A program made the translations under genes and the position numbers. From NCBI RefSeq assembly GCF_027596085.1, contig NC_072457.1:30494398-30558397 (forward strand): DNA of 64,000 nucleotides. The letters run 5' to 3'. The first letter of the stretch is position 1. Every line of letters begins with the position of its first letter. The notes beneath the pieces are model-generated. The model was given only the letters and a program-made list of their open reading frames with translations, made no database searches and was not told where the DNA came from. Source of the stretch: Anoplopoma fimbria (lineage: Eukaryota; Chordata; Actinopteri; Perciformes; Anoplopomatidae). This document shows positions 29,671 through 64,000 of the stretch, piece after piece.

Positions 29671-30707
29671 GTAAACCATACAGTAGATGGCATATATGTG
29701 TAACAAGGCACTAAAACATTTTAACGCTTAATTTAATTCAGCTCACTGAATTGTCTTGATATAGAAATAAAGAAAGAAAAATCAACAAAATAATCAGAAG
29801 CACGTTGGGCCTGATGCAAGAACATTTTCGCATTGTTATCTTAAACCCCTCTTACTATTTTCTGCCCATATATGTTGCGTTCAGCAAAATCTCCTGAAAG
29901 GAGAACTACACCAATTTGACACGCCTGTTTAGAGGTCAAAGGGTGTACCACTACATAGCATTGTGTCTTCAGAGGGAGCTGCACAAAGTCTGATAAATTG
30001 CCTTGAGTGATGTCATTTAAGTCAGCATCGGTTGGGGCGTGTCAAGATGGTGACCCCTATTTCACACTTAGGGAAGACAGTTGAGGTTAGACATTGACCT
30101 AATGGTTAAAGTCAGGATAGGTCATCACAAGCATCACAAGACCCTTGTAGCCCGCTCCTCAAGTCTGCTTGAGGCCATATTAGCAACTACTAGCATAACA
30201 CACCAGAATCTCTAAAAGATCTAGCGGCGGTGGAGTTGTATTGTGGGTAATGGAGGCGTGTGAAGTTAATTGGCTGCTTGCTTACTGTCAATGTCCTGCT
30301 GAAACATAAATCATACCACCAGAACAATGTGTCTGTTATCTCTGTTCTCCAACGTTTGGCTTAGAGATACATGCAGACCAATGATAAAGGCTCATATACA
30401 AGTGAAAGTTTTGTGTTTAATAGCTGACATTCTCTTGAACAAAATAAGTGTGTACATCTAAAAATTAAATATGTGACTAACAAGATGTTCTCCGTAAGTG
30501 TGCAGAGCCTTATGAGAATAAGTATTTCAGAGTATTTCATAATATCTTGCCATCAGTTCCAACCAATACTGTTAACACAGCTACCTGTTGTCAGTGAAAA
30601 CATATTTTTAGGATAATAACAGCATTGGCAATATGCTGCAAGACAGAAGAAAGGATTGTTTGACTTGGAGCTAAAATAATCTTCACTGTCTCACTGTAAC
30701 TTTGTAG

Positions 30708-31010
30708 GACCATCCATCCATCCATCCATCCATCTTCCGTAACCGCTTATCCAATTAAGGGTCGCAGGGGTGCTGGAGCCAATCCCAGCTGTCAATGGGC
30801 GAAGGCAGGGTTCACCCTGGACAGGTCGCCAGCCTATCACAGGGCTGACATATATAGACAGACAACCATTCACGCTCACATTCACACCTACGGGCAATTT
30901 AGAGTCATCAATTAACCTAAGCTGCATGTTTTTGGACTGTGGGAGGAAGCTGGAGAACCCGGAGAGAACCCACGCTGACACAGGCCCTGACAATAAGCAC
31001 TGTATCATAG
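30708..31010 (-). mobile_element. Rex3/RTE-like retrotransposon 3' end
   Basis: On the minus strand the segment ends in a GGATGGATGGATGG tail (30711-30735). Before it is a body containing, in plus-strand order, AACCGCTTATCC, GGGTCGCAGGGGTGCTGGAGCC, CACATTCACACCTACGGGCA, ATTTAGAGTC and TGTGGGAGGAAGC. (GATG)n tails are characteristic of the fish Rex3 family of RTE-clade LINEs. This is a short untranslated 3' fragment without reverse-transcriptase sequence; the family name is from memory. Confidence 0.7.
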
Positions 31011-31293
31011 TCTGAAACAGGGTTTTCTACAATGCTAAATCGGAGCATGCCTATTTTGGCTGCATAGATTATTCTCTGTATTCTTACAAGTCTCCCAGGC
31101 TCTGCTGCTGAAACAAACAGCATGATGCTCACACCTCCCCGCTTCACAGCGGGACGCTGTTACACAAGTGATGAGCACTGCTCGCTCTGCCTCACAGCTT
31201 CCATCTGATCACTTAATCTTTTGCTTCTTGCTCTGCCTTTTCTACAGGACGCTCTGCTGCACTGTCCTGATTGGTGAATTCACTGTTGACCGG

Positions 31294-31294
<1 letters not shown>

Positions 31295-31341
<47 letters not shown>
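31295..31341. repeat. (TG)n microsatellite at an endov splice donor
   Basis: About 47 bases of TG on the plus strand, hence CA in the endov transcript. It begins 10 bases into the intron after endov exon 7, whose donor is at 31351-31350. Confidence 0.97.
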
Positions 31342-31342
<1 letters not shown>

Positions 31343-31351
31343 TGCGCACAC

Positions 31352-45066
<13,715 letters not shown>

Positions 45067-45159
45067 CAGTAGCAGCCGGTGGAGAGGACACAGTCAGGAA
45101 CAGAAAGGTTTTAATCAGTAAAGATGAACTGACAGGAGCAGCGTGAGTGTCGCTGTTTG

Positions 45160-45220
45160 GCTTCCGCGTACGTCACAGCGAGGGCGGGGCCCGGTTCACG
45201 GTGCGCTGAGCCGCGTTTAT
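45160..45220 (-). promoter_or_regulatory. endov: GC-rich endov promoter region
   Basis: About 100-150 bases upstream of the start codon the composition turns GC- and CpG-rich. Visible words are a CRE-like TGACGTAC (on the minus strand, 45168-45175), an ETS-like CGGAAG (45161-45166) and an Sp1 box GGGCGGGGC (45182-45190). No TATA box is evident, typical of a housekeeping promoter. The transcription start is inferred, not seen. Confidence 0.55.
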
Positions 45221-45235
45221 GCTGCCACCTAGTGG
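45221..45235 (-). promoter_or_regulatory. CTCF-like core motif upstream of endov
   Basis: Minus-strand CCACTAGGTGGCAGC matches all 15 positions of the CTCF core CCASYAGRKGGCRSY. It lies between the sec14l1 3' region and the endov promoter, where an insulator would be plausible. Sequence match only. Confidence 0.5.
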
Positions 45236-48020
45236 TCAGAATAGTGAATTACATCGACAGAAAATGTCACATCATGCGTCATGTTTTCTTGTTTGGACCC
45301 AAATTATTTTTTTAATTATGTTGCATGGAGCTCATGCAACATAATAAAAAAAAAAAATTCCAAACAGTTACTAAGTAATTAAGTTATTTTTTAAAATTCA
45401 GTTGTATTATCTGTTTAATGGACTAAAATGAGCTGAAATTGATTGTGATGATGCCAGTACAGGGCAGCTAAAATAGCTTCTATGAGCCTGTCACAGCTTC
45501 ACAGCAGCAAGTAAGGCAGAAATAACGAATGATCAGCACAGAGGTTGAAAGACAACTGGGCTGATACCAACATGTCCAGTTATCACTGCAATTTTAAGGA
45601 GGATAGAATGATGCGATATCTGATGAGTGGACTGATTTTTTGATTAAAAGATCACAGTGACAGTAACAGAGACAAGACACTGTGATCACAGAAATACAGA
45701 GAGCGATATGTACCCTAGTTCAGCAAAGATAGTGAAAGCATGGTACGCTTGACATGGCTGCAAACAAAATTCCAACTGATGATTCGAAAACTCTACATCA
45801 AAATATTTGATTTTTAAAAGGGAGGATGAGTCAAGAGGTATGCTGATAAAATTGTGTGTTAACATTGGTATAGGAAGTCTGCATGGTGTGAGATTGACAT
45901 GTCCACTGATGAGTAGACTTCGAGTGAAACGTAGACAGGAACTGATCGGACAATGAAATGGATAAAAGACGACCAAGAGAGAATGCAGAGACACATGTGA
46001 GCTCATCCTTCATTAAAACAATTTATCAAGTGCAAGCTGTTTCAGCTGGAGTTGCCCTGTACAATGCATACCACATAACCATAATATTCTCGGTTTTATT
46101 GTTCCTCACGACATTTCCTACCTTTCTCAAATAAAGGCAAAAATTCTGAAAAATGCTAATCTTGAAATATTCCTGTGAAACATGGTGAACCCCAGGGCTG
46201 TGTTCTTAGCCCTCTGCCATTGTTTTTGTTTCACCTCTTGGCCAAATTATATGGAATTATACTGCCACACCAGTAATATGGGAAACATTTGTCTGCAAGA
46301 GCAGATAATCCCACCAGTATTAACAAAATAAGAGTCTGGCCTAACTGCTGTTACAAAATAGATGTCAAAAGACTACATGTCAAAAGACTTCCTATGTCTA
46401 TATTCTTTTAAAAAAATAGTTAGATGCTGGGCCATTTTCTCTGATCCACAGATATTATTTTAATCAGATGACAGTATTACTTCAAGACGGTGTGATCTTG
46501 CGATGTTTGACCGTCAAGAATCGCTGTGTTACTTTTGATCCTTTTCCATGCTTTGATCTAAACCTCATAAAGTCCACAGCACGACTTGGTTCAAGTAAAA
46601 CGCTCACAGCAGAACTGACAGGAGCTAAGAAAAAAGATATTTGACTGAAAAACAGCAATTTGAAATATGAAGATTCAGGTCAGTGATGACAGATTACCTT
46701 TTTTGATCATTGCAATGAAGCAGCAAACATGAAACCAATTTTTATGATTCTCATTAATTAACAAGTCATTTAAAATGAAAACAGGGACGTGCAGATTACA
46801 AAATGTAGGGAGACACAATTTTCAGCTATTCTCTTAACAATGTGTACAATAAAACTAATATAATAATTTGGCTACAGGTACAGTTGGAAATTCAGTCATA
46901 GTTAATCATATGTAATTGTCATGTTCCAGGTCATAAATATTATTTATTTATATTATATACCAATATGAATTTACTATTTCACAGATCAAAGACAACATTA
47001 ATTGTACTGCCCTCTTTATGCTAAATGATAGGCAGATTTTTTATTTATGTTTAGATATAAAGAATGCATGATTTATTATTGAAATGGCAGTGGGAGATTT
47101 AAGTCCTTGAGGATCTGAGTGTATTTTGACTACAGTTTATTATAGACCTTTTATAGGTGCTGAGGTTGAAATTCCAAAATATAAAAATTTAAAAAGTACA
47201 CTTGACATAATGTATGCGATATGAATTAAGTGGGGACACACCCAGTGTAATGGGTAAACATTGTAACTAAAAATAAATCACCACGAAACTTACCTAGTTA
47301 ATTACTTATATTAAAAAAGTATAAATATTACAAGTTTTTAGAAATGATTAGTTTAAATATGCAAATTAGGCATTATCTCATGTCAGCTTTTGGTGAATTT
47401 AGGAGATATCTACTTAGGCAAATAGAAAAAAGTGTAGTAAAATGGAGTTGAAAATGATTGTGAAGCAAGAGCACTTATTTTCTCATAATTCAAGTTTAAT
47501 GTTTTCAAAAAATGTAAAGGCGCCATATTCTCATTAATCCAAACATGTACTTTACACATAATTCCTCACATCAAGGTAAAGAGAAGATATGCAACAATGT
47601 CAGAGAAGGAAGCAGAGAGACAGATAATAAAAGTGTTGAACAGTAAAGACAAACAGTTATAGCCCTCAATCGTCAACGAGATCTTGATGAGAAGTGAACA
47701 TACTGTAAGAGCTAAAGTCAGACAGCATAACATGGAAGTATTCTGGTAAATTGAAACAAAACACATCTGATCTGAGTGCTCTCTTGATGCCTATGGCTTC
47801 AATAAAAGGTCCACTCTGCTTTCTAAGATATACACAATGAAAAGTGTTAGAAAGCAAAACAGCAAAACTGAAGTGTACAAGTGAGAAAGAGTCATAGAGA
47901 GACAAAGGGAAGTATGAAAGAAGTTAAGTTTAGTGTTGAACTGACGTTGCTTGTTTCATCATCAGTCGAACCGTTGAAGAAATGGAAGTCAAGCCTCCTG
48001 AAGGAAAAAAGTTAAATTGT
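45236..48020. other. intergenic stretch between sec14l1 and endov
   Basis: AT-rich, with no exon or RNA gene recognised. An A/T run lies near 45300-45360. Part of it could be distal sec14l1 3' UTR. Confidence 0.4.
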
Positions 48021-48026
48021 GTGATT

Positions 48027-50349
48027 TTTATTACATGCTTCAGAAGCTTAGAAGAGGCCGAGTAGAGAAACTTGCCTGCCGTGAGGGGCAGAGGGAGCGT
48101 TTACACACATTTTATAGGCATACCTTTAATCCCCACATTCATTCTTTTACACCATCATACACACTTTAAATTATCGCCACAATCTGAGGAGGTCCTTTTT
48201 CTCAGTAAAGCATTTCATGTTATTGCAGTTAATGACATACAGTTACCACAAGTTAACCCCTTGGCCTTTCATTAACAGTTAAAAAATGAGCAGTTTCATG
48301 TATCAAAAACAACAAAAGACAGAGCCAGTATTTTCAGGAGTCTGATTCAGTTATAAGGAGAAAAGCCTCCGTCTTATCTACGTTTGCCTGTTTTTTTATT
48401 AATTTCTTTGCCGTCAGCTGCTCTCGGTAACGATGGCAACAGAACAGGAATGACTCTTGGCAAATGTTAATAATTTCTGCCCTCTACAGGGAGTCTGATC
48501 TACGTGAAGTCATCAATGCAAATCAGCCAAATAAAATCGTATTAAAAACTGCTGCATGGATGTTTTGCATTTAGAAATGTTCATTCAGTTCACAATCGCT
48601 CATTTATTCCAGTTGTGACCTTTAAAAAAATCAGGTACGCTTCTAAGCAATGCTTGCAAAGGCTAAAATGGTATTTATTGACACATAACTCTTTTTAAAT
48701 GTCTATATTTTAATCTTTAAATAATATATCTTTAAACCCAATCACCACATGAGCATGCAGTAACACACCACACTGCTTCACTCCATCAACAACTCATCTC
48801 CAAAATACAGCAACAAACTCAAACCAACTAGTACACGTACAGTATCAATATGTTGTCTACTCGCGCACCATCAAAGTATGTCACTTGGTAACATTCATCC
48901 GTAATGCACACGGAAATCTACATCACTCTGAAACACAAGTAGAGAATGATGGCGGTTCTGCCGAGTTACATCACAACCCTCCAAATTCAGGCATTTTCAT
49001 TGGTTGACGAGCGCTAGCCAATCAGTAGCACATTCACAAATCAGTAACAAGGCATCTCCTTTACCACTTGTTTTTGACCCAAGTTCCTCAATCGTGCAGA
49101 AATCAAACCATCCGTGGTCATTTCAAGGAAAATAAAAAAGTATCCAGGAGAAAAGCTGGCGAGTTATTTTTGCTTCTCTCCTGACAGAATGGTATCGGAG
49201 ACCAGAAGTGAATGTTTGGCGCCAAAGAACTTTGTTGTTTACTGGCTCAGTTTGCTCGTCTGTCCGCCTGGCCACAATTTACAAAAACCAAAAAAAGCTC
49301 ATCTGCAATCAGCACCCATGATCGTCCACATACAAGTTAATGATAAATAGAAATATTTCACACAGTAGAAAGTCAAACTCATGTTATTGCTTCTAGCGGA
49401 TTGACGTATAGCTAAGAGTCGGACCCAGGTCAAATATTCAAACGCTTTTCAAGGTGCGATAAAGCCCTCGTGAGACGGAAGGGTGGGGTTTGACAGAAAG
49501 CCCGTCTGGCCACAGGAAAATATCTGAGTGTTATTTTCCCGTCAACTGGCAACTTTGCGGACACCATCTGCATTGTTGTGATTCAGTAAGCTCCACCCAC
49601 TCCGTAGCTCTATGGCTTAAAAAACATTGCAGGTGATCTTTGACACAGGTCCTGATCAGAGCTTACTCCGCCCACCCACACTTGACCTATAAACAATTTA
49701 CCAGAATCAAGAAACCCCTCTGGTAATATGGCAAACACTGTAAATTTTTTTGCATGTCATCAAACATCCATGTGTGTGTGTGTCTGTGTGTGGATTTGTA
49801 TGTAACAGCACATCCAGTTTATCAGAGAGCGCACATGAATGAGGTTTGCGTCGTCTCAGCACTGCATATGTGGGTGTAGATGTAAATGCATATATATGTA
49901 ACAGCGCCTCCAGTGTTTTCATCTGATCCCGTAGCTCCAAGGATGAGAATATTGCTTCTTTGAGCTTCTCGTGCCAGAGGCACCTCAATTCATCTTCCGA
50001 CCTTTAACCTTTCCACACACACACAAACATTCTGCTGATGTTCTGATTCAAACTGCAGACCAGCTGAGGTGCCAGCCACAAAAAAATATATCACCTTTGT
50101 GCAAAAAAATCAGCCCTTTAAATTGTACACAGTCTGTTTAGTTTTTTCTTTTTGCCTCAGATTTTTTAAATTCTTTGTCTTCTGTTTGTGCAAGCATGCT
50201 TCAGTTCAAAAGAGACTTGCTGTGCAATATGGAACAGAGTCCAAAGATGACGAGGAAGGGCAGGAGGAGAGTTGGCTTCACTGTTGATAGTAAGGGCAGT
50301 GGAGTGTGGGGGGGGGATGGTGGGCATTGAAGTCCTCAGCTTCCAGTTT
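48027..50349 (-). other. sec14l1: probable sec14l1 3' untranslated region
   Basis: The stretch directly follows the sec14l1 stop codon. Minus-strand AATAAA hexamers, candidate polyadenylation signals, lie at 48674-48679, 48603-48608, 48395-48400 and 48027-48032. A long 3' UTR is known for mammalian SEC14L1. The true end cannot be chosen from sequence alone. Confidence 0.45.
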
Positions 50350-62963
<12,614 letters not shown>

Positions 62964-63020
62964 CTGAAAACAAGGGAGGAGGAACAGAATTGTCAACTAA
63001 TACAGGGTTTTGCAATCTGG

Positions 63021-63022
<2 letters not shown>

Positions 63023-63087
<65 letters not shown>
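63023..63087. repeat. (AT)n microsatellite just upstream of a sec14l1 acceptor
   Basis: About 65 bases of AT followed by ACACAC. It lies only 60 bases upstream of the exon starting at 62963, so the branch point must lie within that gap or in the repeat itself. Confidence 0.97.
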
Positions 63088-63095
<8 letters not shown>

Positions 63096-63099
63096 TTAG

Positions 63100-64000
63100 G
63101 TTTCAAGTTTCATTCTGGGAATTGAGTAGGAGGAAAACAAAAGAGGTCTTAATAACGCTGTCTGTGTGCTGTTCAGCCAGCAAACAATACAAATGTGACG
63201 GCTGTGCTTTTGGAATAAACAAGAGAACCCTTCACAAAGTGTATACAGCAAACAAGTTAGAGGCCAAACAATAGCTCCTTCAACTTAGTATCGTTCCAAA
63301 CTTCTCTCTCGAGCTAAGCCACAGCAGAGATTGGCCCCGACTCAACTAAAGCACTTTAACAAAACAACTGAACAAAAAAAACGGCTCATTACAAAATAGG
63401 TGCCGCTGTGCCTACGGCACACACTGTCTCCAAAATACGTGTTCTCATTAATGCAAAACAGACAAACTCCGCTCTTGTGCCGAGGCCAGCCAGCTTTTAT
63501 ACCACAAATATATTATTCGAAATGGACCATTCTGCTTAGTGAGTATACTTTTACATTTGGTACTTTAAGAATACTTTGGGGCCAATACTTTTGTACTGAT
63601 ACTCGCCACGCGATGCTACGTCACATTTTTAATGCAGGAATTTTACTTGTAACAGAGTATTTTTACACTGTGTTCTAAAACGATAAATAATTTGTATATG
63701 TATATTAAACCTGAGTTCATTGGGTTCAGCAGCTCCTGGCATACCACTACCAGGGCTACTGAGCCAATCAGTCTTTTGCCCATTGACTGAATGCTGAGCT
63801 CTGTTTTTCAGCTCTGGAACAACTGGGTGCAGGCTTTGTACTGCCGTCAGCACAACAGCACCGACTGTAAACATCAGTTTGACCCTTTAAAAACATTGGT
63901 GTCAACAACAACCACAAATGCCATGCGCAGTCAAAAACAATAGCCGTACACACTGTACAAAAAAACAGCTTAATACTGAAAAAGGAAACGTGACAGCCTG
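63100..64000. other. sec14l1 intronic or upstream stretch
   Basis: No exon found. The start-codon exon of sec14l1 is not recognised here on the minus strand. Confidence 0.5.

Overview
This is a piece of vertebrate nuclear genome, almost certainly from a ray-finned fish and probably a spiny-rayed (percomorph) species. Genes are split into short exons with GT-AG introns. Very long CA/TG microsatellites are dense, and the repeats are fish types: a tRNA-derived SINE, an L2-like LINE 3' end, a Rex3/RTE-like (GATG)n tail and other teleost interspersed repeats. No prokaryotic operon, CRISPR array or phage is present. I cannot name the species.

Two genes are supported, both on the minus strand. From 62963 down to 50350 lie 14 exons of sec14l1, a PRELI + CRAL-TRIO + GOLD lipid-transfer-type protein. 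They give 707 residues in one unbroken frame; only the start of the first coding exon lies beyond the right edge. About 5.3 kb downstream, from 45066 down to 31352, lie 7 exons of endov (endonuclease V, an inosine-specific nuclease). They give 234 residues including the start codon and all recognised catalytic acids; the last short exon was not found. Every junction I give was checked by frame and by GT/AG. The two genes are co-oriented. The interval holds the likely sec14l1 3' UTR and a GC-rich endov promoter with CRE-, ETS- and Sp1-like sites and a CTCF-like core. Human SEC14L1 and ENDOV both lie on 17q25, which fits conserved synteny.

The left 31 kb shows no recognisable exon. It holds microsatellites, a 970-bp minisatellite of 17-bp units, a LINE ORF2 relic at 9.7 kb, several interspersed repeats, two SINEs (28.1 and 29.5 kb) and a Rex3-like end (30.7 kb). 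It may contain regulatory DNA or the missing endov 3' end.

I see no clearly new biological system. The most interesting pattern is the placement of CA/TG tracts relative to exons. Four of the 20 visible splice donors run into such a tract within about 15 bases, and both pre-mRNAs carry complementary CA and UG tracts that bracket sets of exons. One donor-adjacent tract would add a His-Thr tail to ENDOV if its intron were retained. A transposon with long inverted ends sits in a sec14l1 intron, and a relative in endov carries a CTCF-like motif.
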